From Cladorhizidae sp. MBARI D1340-BT2 (taxonomy: Eukaryota; Porifera; Demospongiae; Poecilosclerida; Cladorhizidae), in assembly GCA_028752905.1 (NCBI GenBank), contig JAQNBH010000011.1:5587125-5651124 (forward strand): 64,000 nt of DNA. Reading direction: 5' to 3'. The position numbers were made by a program, and so were the translations under genes. The notes under the pieces were generated by a model, which saw only the letters and a program-made list of their open reading frames with translations, did no database searches and was not told the origin of the DNA. Position 1 is the stretch's first letter; each line of letters begins with the position of its first letter. Of this stretch, positions 36,871 to 48,900 are shown piece by piece.

Positions 36871-37423
36871 CTACTCTATGTAGCAGCCAAAGTACAGGGG
36901 TGGCAGATGTATTGCTGGAATGACATTGTGCTGAGGAAATGGTGGGCTTTCTGAAGACTGGCATGAGTGGGCACAGAGATTAACTCTTTGGAAAAATGTC
37001 TTGCATAGGAGTGTGGAGTCCTCAATGTGCAAAGTGACAGGAGGAGAAGAGGTGTAGGATGAAAGGAAGAAGTTGAATGAGTGCAGACAAGTTAAACCTA
37101 AGGCAGCACTTGTCTGCATTCATGCTAGATATGTATTTCTGGCGTAAATTATGTTAGTTTATAAACAGTACCTGCGAGAAACACATCCTGTCTCAAAAGT
37201 CTAAGTGAAGGTTTTGAAACCACTCCTTTCATCATCCGGGCCTATACAACTATCACAGATTCTGCAACAAGTGATTGCATGCAGAAAAACTTCTTGTCCT
37301 ATACCACTTCTTCCTAAGTGAAAGTAAGCAGAGTTAACACATGGATCAATGGAGTGTGTGTGTGTGTGTGTATTGTGTTTCTGTTCGTAATAAATAATTA
37401 TGGGAAATCTGAATACAAATAGT

Positions 37424-37500
37424 CATGAGGCTACCTTTACAAGTCATTATGTGGCTGCCTTTATAAGTAGTCAAGTGGGGACTGTAACTTCCAGAATGTT
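37424..37500. repeat. Left part of the 24-bp minisatellite
   Basis: About three degenerate copies of ACAAGTAGTCATGTGGCTACCTTT units precede the gag-integrase insertion; the rest of the array resumes at 38762. The array was therefore probably split by the insertion. Confidence 0.7.
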
Positions 37501-37504
37501 ACTG

Positions 37505-38556
37505 AGACCATGTACAGAGATGAGGCTGTACGTAATGCCTTCATCACTGGACTGCAGTCCAATGTCATTCGCCAGAGACTGCTTGAGAATAATACTCTGG
37601 ACCTGAATAGGATGTTCACGCAGGCTCGGTCCCTAGATGCTGCCCAGAAGAGCTCTGAATCCTACAGTTCGCCAAGCTTCCTTGGCCCAACGACTGCCAC
37701 AACTTTATCCCAAGCCCATACTGAGGAATCCTTGGACAATATCACTGCTGGTGCTAAGTGTTACTTCTGCGGTTACAACAAGCACCCTCGCCTGAAATGC
37801 CCGGCTAAGGATGCGACATGCAACAAGTGTCACAAAAATGGGCACTTTGCCAAAGTCTGCAGGTCTAACCCTGCTTGTAGCCAGTCTGAAAACACTCTGA
37901 TGGGCTCCTCCTTCATGAGTGCGGAGTTGCATCATTTTCTCTTAAACAGAGGGATCGCTGCTAGTCGCACTACTGCTTACAACCCAGCTTGCAATGGACA
38001 AGTAGAAAGATACAATGGGACAGTTTGGAAGTCTGTAACCATGGCACTCAAGACACGCGGCCTCCCAATGGCATGTTGGCAAGACATGCTCCCAGATACG
38101 CTGCACTCATTGCATTCTCTGCTGTGCACAGCCACCAACTGCAGTCCCCATGAGAGGCACTTCAATTTTGAGAGACGCTCTTCCATGGGCGAATCAATAC
38201 CCTCCAGGCTCATGAATCCTGGTCCAGTACTACTCAAGCGACATGTCCGTCCGCACCAGAAAGGATGAACCCCTAGTGGACGAAATTGAGCTCCTACAGG
38301 CCAACCCTCAATATGCACACATTCGGCATGCTGATGGACAAGAGACTGCTGTTTTGATCCGACACCTGGCTCCACCTGGGGATGAATGACCTTCTGCCTG
38401 AGCCCGGTGCACCTGTGGACAGTGAAGTGGTGGGATGTGATTCTGATGCGATCCAAAGAGGTGCTCCCGAAGCCCCTGTTCCTGCTACTGAGGATGCCCC
38501 GCTGCTCAGACGTTCAGAGCGCAACAGGCGTGCTCCTGATAGACTCAACCTATGAA
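37505..38556 (+). pseudogene. LTR retrotransposon gag joined directly to integrase (internal deletion)
   Basis: A 252-residue frame from 37510 begins as gag: AVRNAFITGLQSNVIRQRLL, then two zinc knuckles (CYFCGYNKHPRLKC and CNKCHKNGHFAKVC). Immediately after CRSNPACSQSENTL it becomes integrase: SSFMSAELHHFLLNRGI, TTAYNPACNGQVERYNG (with the catalytic Glu) and TGYSP-like NCSPHERHFNFERRSS. Protease, RT, RNase H and the first half of integrase are absent, without breaking the frame. A one-base change near 38240 leads to TRKDEPLVDEIELLQANPQY and, after another, to a tail RRSERNRRAPDRLNL ending at about 38556. Internal deletion or template switching made this chimera. Whether the 252-residue product is expressed is unknown. 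Confidence 0.85.
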
Positions 38557-38761
38557 CATCTGAAAGGATGGGATGAATGTTATGATAACTTTGTCAAATG
38601 TTTTTCATTTCCCATTTTTCCCTCCCTCTCTTTTTCTGCACGTGGTCATTTTAGTTACCTTACCTTATCTGATTGTGATTGTCATCCTTGTTTGCTGTGT
38701 TGGAGTTTTAAGATGATAAGAGCCTAATGTTCTGAAGGCAATTCCTTTTCCTGATTATATC

Positions 38762-39368
38762 ACAGTTGCTATCTTTACAAGTAGTCATGTCGCTACCTTT
38801 ACAAGTAGTCATGTGGCTACCTTTACAAGTAGTCATGTGGCTACCTTTACAAGTAGTCTTGTGGGTACCTTTACAGGTAGTCATGTGGCTATCTTTACAA
38901 GTAGTCTGGTGGCGATCTTTACAAGTAGTCATGTGACTACCTTTACAAGTAGTCATGTGACTACCTTTACAAGTAGTCATGTGGCTACCTTTACAAGTAG
39001 TCATGTGCTACCTTTACAGGTACTCATGTGCTACCTTTACAAGGTCTTGTGTCTACCTTTACAAGTAGTCAAGTGGCTACCTTTACAAGTAGTCATGTGG
39101 CTATCTTTACAAGTAGTCATGTGGCTACCTTTACAAGTAGTCATGTGGCTACCTTTACAAGTAGTCATGTGACTAATTTTACAAATAGTTATGTGGTTAC
39201 CTTTACAAGTAGTCATGTGGTTATCTTTACAAGTAGTCGGGTTAAATTTACAAGTAGTCATGTGGCTACCTTTGCAAGTAGTCATGTGGCTACCTTTACA
39301 AGTATTATTGTGGGTACCTTTACAAGTAGTCATGTGGACACCTTTACAAGTAGTCATGTGGCTACATC
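38762..39368. repeat. 24-bp minisatellite
   Basis: About 25 copies of ACAAGTAGTCATGTGGCTAC plus CTTT. Because 24 is a multiple of 3, plus frames repeat TFTSSHVA and the minus frame repeats MTTCKGSH. These long frames are repeat artefacts. Confidence 0.93.
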
Positions 39369-39618
39369 AGAGCATGGTCATGGTGAAACTCATAATAAAA
39401 GTATCTGTCAGATTTGAAGAGAGATTCTTCATAATACGACATAATGGGTATGTGTTAATGGGTATGTGTTACATTTTGGTGTATCAGAATAGAATGACAC
39501 TGCAGTATGTCACAATCCTTGTGTGGGAGGCATGACTCTGCTCAATGTGTTAATTAAATCATGTTCTATTGCTGTATGTGCACATACCTCTCTTATGCTA
39601 TATTCAATTCTATTACAG

Positions 39619-39804
39619 TGAACTGCTTCACTCCAAATGTGACTGCTGATGTGAGAGTGTGGCCCTTCAATGACACTACTGTAGGAGCTACTATTACATA
39701 CAGCTGTTCAGATGGGTACTTACCCCAAACTAACCACACATCTCAGTGCACACTAGTAGGCAGTGAAGGAGTATGGATGCCTGACCCAGCTCTAGATTGT
39801 TCAA
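39619..39804 (+). CDS. Exon coding a Sushi (CCP) domain
   Basis: The acceptor TTCTATTACAG is followed by a phase-1 exon: VNCFTPNVTADVRVWPFN, TVGATITYSCSDGYLP, TSQCTLVGSEGVWMPDPALD, CSS, then a phase-1 donor (TCAA/gtaggt) after 39804. It has four Cys in Sushi spacing, the TYSC..GY signature and the Trp before the last Cys. Sushi modules are extracellular recognition modules of complement regulators and adhesion proteins. The exon is intact. It sits between a 12.5-kb and an 18.8-kb intron, and its phase allows it to join the FN3 exon upstream and the exon at 58594 downstream. Confidence 0.88.
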
Positions 39805-39944
39805 GTAGGTTGATTCTTGACTTATAATATTTTGTTCTCAACAAACTCTCACTTGGCATATTATAAGTACAATGACTTTCCCGCTTATATTTATTCTTGA
39901 TGTTTGGGCTAGATGTTCTAGCCTTCATCAGATTATTCCTGAAG

Positions 39945-42900
39945 AAGGCTAGTTAGGTGGGACTATCCCTGGATGTCCCTAGTTAGGTGGAGCTATCACT
40001 GGATGTCCCTAGTTAGGTGGGACTATCCCTGGATGTCCCTACTTAGGTGGGGCTATCTCTGGATGTCCCTAGTTAGGTGTGACTATCCCTGGATGTCCCT
40101 AGTTAGGTGGGACTATTCCTCGATGTCCCTAGTTAGGTGGGACAATCCCTGGATGTCCCTAGTTAGGTGGGGCTATCCCTGGATGTACCTAGTTAGGTGG
40201 GACTATCCCTGGATGTCCTTAGTTAGGTGGGACTATCCCTGGATGTCCCCTGGATGTCCCTAGTTAGGTGAGACTATCCCTGGATGTCCCTAGTTAGGTG
40301 GGGCTATCCCTGGATGTCCCTAGTTAGGTGGGACTATCCCTGGATGCCCCTAGTTAGGTGTGACTATACCTGGATGTCCCTAGTTAGGTGGGACTATCCC
40401 TGGATGTCCCTAGTTAGGTGGGCCCTGGATGTACCTAGTTAGGTGGGACTATCCCTGGATGTCCCTAGTTAGGTGGGACTATCCCTGGATGTCCCTAGTT
40501 AGGTGTGACTATCCCTGGATGTCCCTAGTTAGGTGTGACTATCCCTGGATGTCCCTACTTAGGTGGGGCTATCCCTGGATGTCCCTAGTTAGGTGGGTCT
40601 ATCGCTGGATGTCCCGAGTTAGGTGGGACTATCCCTGGATGTCCCTAGTTAGGTGGCACTCTCCCTGGATGTCCCTAGTTAGGTGTGACTATCCCTGGAT
40701 GTCCCTAGTTAGGTGTGACTATCCCTGGATGTCCCTAGTTAGGTTGAACTATCCCTGGATGTCCCTAGTTAGGTGGGACTATCCCTGGATGTCCCTAGTT
40801 AGGTGTGACTATCCCTGGATGTCCCTAGTTAGGTGGCACTATCCCTGGATGTCCCTAGTTAGGTGTGACTATCCCTGGATATCCCTAGTTAGGTTGGACT
40901 ATCCCTGGATGTCCCTAGTTAGGTGGGACTATCCCTGGATGTCCCTAGTTAGGTGGCACTATCCCTGGATGTCCCTAGTTAGGTGTGACTATCCCTGGAT
41001 GTCCCTAGTTAGGTTGGACTATCCCTGGATGTCCCTAGTTAGGTGGCACTATCCCTGGATGTCCCTAGTTAGGTGGGACTATCCCTGGATGTCCCTAGTT
41101 AGGTGGCACTATCCCTGGATGTCCCTAGTTAGGTGTGATTATCCTGGATGTCCCTAGTTAGGTTGGACTATCCCTGGTTAGGTGGCACTATCCCTGGATG
41201 TCCCTAGTTAGGTGTGACTATCCCTGGATGTCCCTAGTTAGGTGGGACTATCCCTGGATGTCCCTAGTTAGGTGGGACTATCCCTGGATGTCCCTAGTTA
41301 GGTGTGACTATCCCTGGATGTCCCTAGTTAAGTGTGACTATCCCTGGATGTCCCTAGTTAGGTTGAACTATCCCTGGATGTCCCTAGTTAGGTGGGACTA
41401 TCCCTGGATGTCCCTAGTTAGGTGTGACTATCCCTGGATGTCCCTAGTTAGGTTGGACTATCCCTGGATGTCCCTAGTTAGGTGGGACTATCCCCTAGTT
41501 AGGTGGCACTATCCCTGGATGTCCCTAGTTAGGTGTGACTATCCCTGGATGTCACTAGTTAGGTTGGACTATCCCTGGATGTCCCTAGTTAGATGGCACT
41601 ATCATGGATGTCCCTAGTTAGGTGGGACTATCCCTGGATGTCCCTAGTTAGGTGGCACTATCCCTGGATGTCCCTAGTTAGGTGTGACTATCCCTGGATG
41701 TCCCTAGTTAAGTTGGACTATCCCTAGTAAGGTGGCACTATCCCTGGATGTCCCTAGTTAGGTGTGACTATCCCTGGATGTCCCTAGTTAGGTGGGACTA
41801 TCCCTGGATGTCCCTAGTTAGGTGGGACTATCCCTGGATGTCCCTAGTTAGGTGTGACTATCCCTGGATGTCCCTAGTTAGGTGTGACTATCCCTGGATG
41901 TCCCTACTTAGGTGGGGCTATCCCTGGATGTCCCTAGTTAGGTGGGTCTATCGCTGGATGTCCCGAGTTAGGTGGGACTATCCCTGGATGTCCCTAGTTA
42001 GGTGGCACTATCCCTGGATGTCCCTAGTTAGGTGTGACTATCCCTGGATGTCCCTAGTTAGGTGTGACTATCCCTGGATGTCCCTAGTTAGGTTGAACTA
42101 TCCCTGGATGTCCCTAGTTAGGTGGGACTATTCCTGGATGTCCCTAGTTAGGTGTAACTATCCCTGGATGTCCCTAGTTAGGTGGCACTATCCCTGGATG
42201 TCCCTAGTTAGGTGTGACTATCCCTGGATGTCCCTAGTTAGGTTGGACTATCCCTGGATGTCCCTAGTTAGGTGGGACTATCCCTGGATGTCCCTAGTTA
42301 GGTGGCACTATCCCTGGATGTCCCTAGTTAGGTGTGACTATCCCTGGATGTCCCTAGTTAGGTAGGACTATCCCTGGATGTCCCTAGTTAGGTGGCACTA
42401 TCCCTGGATGTCCCTAGTTAGGTGGGACTATCCCTGGATGTCCCTAGTTAGGTGGCACTATCCCTGGATGTCCCTAGTTAGGTGTGATTATCCCTGGATG
42501 TCCCTAGTTAGGTTGGACTATCCCTGGTTAGGTAGCACTATCCCTGGATGTCCCTAGTTAGGTGTGACTATCCCTGGATGTCCCTAGTTAGGTGGGACTA
42601 TCCCTGGATGTCCCTAGTTAGGTGGGACTATCCCTAGATATCCCTAGTAAGGTGTGACTATCCCTGGATGTCCCTAGTTAGGTGTGACTATCCCTGGATG
42701 TCCCTAGTTAGGTTGACCTATCCCTGGATGTCCCTAGTTAGGTGGGACTATCCCTGGATGTCCCTAGTTAGGTGTGACTATCCCTGGATGTCCCTAGTTA
42801 GGTGTACTATCCCTGGATGTCCCTAGTTAGGTGTGACTATCCCTGGATGTCCCTAGTTAGGTTGGACTATCCCTGGATGTCCCTAGTTAGGTAGGACTAT

Positions 42901-45900
42901 CCCCTAGTTAGGTGGCACTATCCCTGGATGTCCCTAGTTAGGTGTGACTATCCCTGGATGTCCCTAGTTAGGTTGGACTATCCCTGGATGTCTCTAGTTA
43001 GATGGCACTATATCTGGATGTCCCTAGTTAGGTGGGACTATCCCTGGATGTCCCTAGTTAGGTGGCACTATCCCTGGATGTCCCTAGTTAGGTGTGACTA
43101 TCCCTGGATGTCCCTAGTTAGGTTGGACTATCCCTAGTTAGGTGGCACTATCCCTGGATATCCCTAGTTAGGTGTGACTATCCCTGGATGTCCCTAGTTA
43201 GGTGGGACTATCCCTGCATGTCCCTAGTTAGGTGTGACTATCCCTGGATGTCCCTAGTTATGTGGGGCTATCCCTGGATGTCCCTAGTTAGGTGGGACTA
43301 TCCCTGGATGTCCCTAGTTAGGTGGCACTATCCCTGGATGTCCCTAGTTAGGTGTGACTATTCCTGGATGTCGCTAGTTAGGTGTGACTATCCCTGGATA
43401 TCCCTAGTTAGGTTGAACTATCCCTGGATGTCCCTAGTTAGGTGGGACTATCCCTGGATGTCCCTTGTTAGGTGTGACTATCCCTGGATGTCCCTAGTTA
43501 GGTGGCACTATCCCTGGATGTCCCTAGTTAGGTGTGACTATCCCTGGATGTCCCTAGTTAGGTTGGACTATCCCTGGATGTCCCTAGTTAGGTGGGACTA
43601 TCCCTGGATGTCCCTAGTTAGGTGGCACTATCCCTGGATGTCCCTAGTTAGGTGTGACTATCCCTGGATGTCCCTAGTTAGGTTGGACTATCCCTGGATG
43701 TCCCTAGTTAGGTGGCATTATCCCTGGATGTCCCTAGTTAGGTGGGCCTATCCCTGGATGTCCCTAGTTAGGTGGCACTATCCATGGATGTCCCTAGTTA
43801 GGTGTGACTATCCCTGGATGTCCCTAGTTAGGTGGGACTATCCCTGGATGTCCCTAGTTAGGTGTGGGACTATCCCTGGATGTCCCTAGTTAGGTGGGAC
43901 TATCCCTGGATGTCCCTAGTTAGGTGGGGCTATCCCTGGATGTCCCTAGTTAGGTGGGACTATCCCTGGATGTCCCTAGTTAGGTGTGACTATCCCTGGA
44001 TGTCCCTAGTTATGTGGGGCTATCCCTGGATGTCCCTAGTTAGGTGTGACTATCCCTGGATGTCCCTAGTTAGGTGGGACTATCCCTGGATGTTCTTAGT
44101 TATGTGTGACTATCCCTGGATGTCCCAAGTTAGGTGGGGCTATCCCTGGATGTCCCTAGTTAGGTGGGACTATCGCTGGTGTCCCTAGTTAGGTGTGACT
44201 ATCACTAGTTAGGTGGCACTATCCCTGGATGTCCCTAGTTAGGTGTGACTATCCCCTAGTTAGGTGGCACTATCCCTGGATGTCCCTAGTTAGGTGTGAC
44301 TATCCCTGGATGTCCCTAGCCTAGGTTGGACTATCCCTGGATGTCCCTAGTTAGATGGCACTATCCCTGGATGTCCCAGTTAGGTGGGACTATCCCTGGA
44401 TGTCCCTAGTTAGGTTGGACTATCCCTAGTTAGGTGGCACTATCCCTGTATGTCCCTAGTTAGGTGTGACTATCCCTGGATGTCCCTAGTTAGGTGGGAC
44501 TATCCCTGGATGTCCCTAGTTAGGTGGGACTATCCCTGGATGTCCCTAGTTAGGTGTGACTATCCCTGGATGTCCCTAGTTAGGTTGGACTATCCCTAGT
44601 TAGGTGGCACTATCCCTGGATGTCCCTAGTTAGGTGTGACTATCCCTGGATGTCCCTAGTTAGGTGGGACTATCCCTGGATGTCCCAAGTTAGGTGGGAC
44701 TATCCCTGGATGTCCCTAGTTAGGTGGGACTATCCCTAGATGTCCCTAGTTAGGTGGGGCTATCCCTGGATGTCCCTAGTTAGGTGGGACTATCCCTGGA
44801 TGTCCCTAGTTAGGTGTGACTATCCCTGGATGTCCCTAGTTATGTGGGGCTATCCCTGGATGTCCCTAGTTAGGTGGGACTATCCCTGGATGTCCCTAGT
44901 TAGGTTGGACTATCCCTGGATGTCCCTAGTTAGATGGCACTATCTCTGGATGTCCCTAGTTAGGTGGACTATCCCTGGATGTCCCTAGTTAGGTGGCACT
45001 ATCCCTGGATGTCCCTAGTTAGGTGTGACTATCCCTGGATGTCCCTAGTTAGGTTGGACTATCCCTAGTTAGGTGGCACTATCCCTGGATATCCCTAGTT
45101 AGGTGTGACTATCCCTGGATGTCCCTAGTTAGGTGGGACTATCCCTGGATGTCCCTAGTTAGGTGGGACTATCCCTGGATGTCCCTAGTTAGGTGGGACT
45201 ATCCCTGGATGTCCCTAGTTAGGTGGGGCTATCCCTGGATGTCCCCAGTTAGGTGGGACTATCCCTGGATGTCCCTAGTTAGGTGTGACTATCCCTGGAT
45301 GTCCCTAGTTATGTGGGGCTATCCCTGGATGTCCCTAGTTAGGTGGGACTATCCCTGGATGTCCCTAGTTAGGTGGCACTATCCCTGGATGTCCCTAGTT
45401 AGGTGTGACTATTCCTGGATGTCGCTAGTTAGGTGTGACTATCCCTGGATATCCCTAGTTAGGTTGAACTATCCCTGGATGTCCCTAGTTAGGTGGGACT
45501 ATCCCTGGATGTCCCTTGTTAGGTGTGACTATCCCTGGATGTCCCTAGTTAGGTGGCACTATCCCTGGATGTCCCTAGTTAGGTGTGACTATCCCTGGAT
45601 GTCCCTAGTTAGGTTGGACTATCCCTGGATGTCCCTAGTTAGGTGGGACTATCCCTGGATGTCCCTAGTTAGGTGGCACTATCCCTGGATGTCCCTAGTT
45701 AGGTGTAACTATCCCTGGATGTCCCTAGTTAGGTTGGACTATCCCTGGATGTCCCTAGTTAGGTGGCATTATCCCTGGATGTCCCTAGTTAGGTGGGCCT
45801 ATCCCTGGATGTCCCTAGTTAGGTGGCACTATCCCTGGATGTCCCTAGTTAGGTGTGACTATCCCTGGATGTCCCTAGTTAGGTGGGACTATCCCTGGAT

Positions 45901-48900
45901 GTCCCTAGTTAGGTGTGGGACTATCCCTGGATGTCCCTAGTTAGGTGGGACTATCCCTGGATGTCCCTAGTTAGGTGGGGCTATCCCTGGATGTCCCTAG
46001 TTAGGTGGGACTATCCCTGGATGTCCCTAGTTAGGTGTGACTATCCCTGGATGTCCCTAGTTATGTGGGGCTATCCCTGGATGTCCCTAGTTAGGTGGGA
46101 CTATCCCTGGATGTTCTTAGTTATGTGTGACTATCCCTGGATGTCCCAAGTTAGGTGGGGCTATCCCTGGATGTCCCTAGTTAGGTGGGACTATCGCTGG
46201 TGTCCCTAGTTAGGTGTGACTATCACTAGTTAGGTGGCACTATCCCTGGATGTCCCTAGTTAGGTGTGACTATCCCCTAGTTAGGTGGCACTATCCCTGG
46301 ATGTCCCTAGTTAGGTGTGACTATCCCTGGATGTCCCTAGCCTAGGTTGGACTATCCCTGGATGTCCCTAGTTAGATGGCACTATCCCTGGATGTCCCAG
46401 TTAGGTGGGACTATCCCTGGATGTCCCTAGTTAGGTTGGACTATCCCTAGTTAGGTGGCACTATCCCTGTATGTCCCTTGTTAGGTGTGACTATCCCTGG
46501 ATGTCCCTAGTTAGGTGGGACTATCCCTGGATGTCCCTAGTTAGGTGGGACTATCCATGGATGTCCCTAGTTAGGTGTGACTATCCCTGGATGTCCCTAG
46601 TTAGGTTGGACTATCCCTTGTTAGGTGGCACTATCCCTGGATGTCCCTAGTTAGGTGTGACTATCCCTGGATGTCCCTAGTTAGGTGGGACTATCCCTGG
46701 ATGTCCCAAGTTAGGTGGGACTATCCCTGGATGTCCCTAGTTAGGTGGGACTATCCCTAGATGTCCCTAGTTAGGTGGGGCTATCCATGGATGTCCCTAG
46801 TTAGGTGGGACTATCCCTGGATGTCCCTAGTTAGGTGTGACTATCCCTGGATGTCCCTAGTTATGTGGGGCTATCCCTGGATGTCCCTAGTTAGGTGGGA
46901 CTATCCCTGGATGTCCCTAGTTAGGTGGCACTATCCCTGGATGTCCCTAGTTAGGTGTGACTATCCCTGGATGTGCCTAGTTAGGTGTGACTATCCCTGG
47001 ATATCCCTAGTTAGGTTGAACTATCCCTGGATGTCCCTAGTTAGGTGGCACTATCCCTGGATGTCCCTAGTTAGGTGTGACTATACCTGGATGTCCCTAG
47101 TTAGGTTGGACTATCCCTGGATGTCCCTAGTTAGGTTGCACTATCCCTGGATGTCCCTAGTTAGGTGGGACTATCCCTGGATGTCCCTAGTTAGGTGGCA
47201 CTATCCCTGGATGTCCCTAGTTAGGTGTGACTATCCCTGGATGTCCCTAGTTAGGTTGGACTATCCCTGGTTAGGTGGCACTATCCCTGGATGTCCCTAG
47301 TTAGGTGTGACTATCCCTGGATGTCCCTAGTTAGGTGAGACTATCCCTGGATGTCCCTAGTTAGGTGGGACTATCCCTGGATGTCCCTAGTTAGGTGGGA
47401 CTATCCCTGGATGTCCCTAGTTAGGTGGGGCTATCCCTGGATGTCCCTAGTTAGGTGGGACTATCCCTGGATGTCCCTAGTTAGGTGTGACTATCCCTGG
47501 ATGTCCCTAGTTATGTGGGGATATCCCTGGATGTCCCTAGTTAGGTGTGACTATCCCTGGATGTCCCTAGTTAGGTGGGACTATCCCTGGATGTTCTTAG
47601 TTAGGTGTGACTATCCCTGGATGTCCCTAGTGAGGTGGGACTATCCCTGGATGTCCCTAGTTAGGTGAGACTATCCCTGGATGTCCCTAGTTAGGTGGGA
47701 CTATCCCTGGTTGCCCCTAGTTAGGTGTGACTATCCCTGGATGTCCCTAGTGAGGTGGAACTATCCCTAGTTAGGTGGGTCTATCCCTGGATGTCCCTAG
47801 TTAGGTGGGACTATCCCTGGATGACCCTAGTTAGGTGGGACTATCCCTGGATCTCCCTAGTTACGTGGGGCTATCCCTGGATGTCCCTAGTTAGGTGTGA
47901 CTATCCCTGGATGTCCCTAGTTATGTGGGGCTATCCCTGGATGTCCCTAGTTAGGTGTGACTATCCCTGGATGTCCCTAGTTAGGTGGGACTATCCCTGG
48001 ATGTTCTTAGTTAGGTGTGATTATCCCTGGATGTCCCAAGTTAGGTGGGGCTATCCCTGGATGTCCCTAGTTAGGTGGGACTATCGCTGGTGTCCCTAGT
48101 TAGGTGTGACTATCCCTGGATGTCCCTAGTTAGGTGTGACTATCCCTGGATGTCCCTAGTTAGGTGGGGCTATCCCTGGATGTCCCTAGTTAGGTGTGAC
48201 TATCCCTGGATGTCCCTAGTTAGGTGGGACTATCCCTGGATTTCCCTAGTTAGGTGGGGCTATCCCTGGATGTCCCTAGTTAGGTGGGACTATCCCTAGA
48301 TGTCCCTAGTTTGGTGGGGCTATCCCTGGCTGTCCCTAGTTAGGTGTGACTATACCTGGATGTCCCTAGTTAGGTGGGACTATCCCTGGATGTCCCTAGT
48401 TAGGTGGGGCTATCCCTGGATGTCCCTAGTTAGGTGTGACTATCCCTGGATGCCCTAGTTAGGTGGGACTATCCCTGGATGTCCCTAGTTAAGTGGGGCT
48501 ATCCCTGGATGTCCCTAGTTAGGTGGTCTATCCCTGGATGTCCCTAGTTAGGTGGGGTTCTCCGCTAGTTCCCTGGATGTCCTGTGACTATCCCTGGATG
48601 TCCCTAGTGAGGTGGGACTATCCCTGGATGTCCCTAGTTAGGTGAGACTATCCCTGGATGTCCCTAGTTAGGTGGGACTATCCCTGGTTGCCCCTAGTTA
48701 GGTGTGACTATCCCTGGATGTCCCTAGTGAGGTGGAACTATCCCTAGTTAGGTGGGACTATCCCTGGATGTCCCTAGTTAGGTGGGACTATCCCTGGATG
48801 ACCCTAGTTAGGTGGGACTATCCCTGGATGTCCCTAGTTAGGTGGGGCTATCCCTGGATGTCCCGTGACTATCCCTGGATGTCTCTAGTTAGGTGGGGCT

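Noticed and set aside
37977..38456. 159-codon minus-strand frame
   Set aside because: Shadow of the gag-integrase pseudogene on the plus strand.
38708..39417. TFTSSHVA and MTTCKGSH repeat proteins on opposite strands
   Set aside because: Artefacts of a 24-bp minisatellite.
40429..46209. Frames up to 273 codons repeating WMSLVRWDYP
   Set aside because: The unit is 30 bp (divisible by 3) and one frame lacks stops; frames end wherever an indel occurs. No start, splice or codon evidence for expression.
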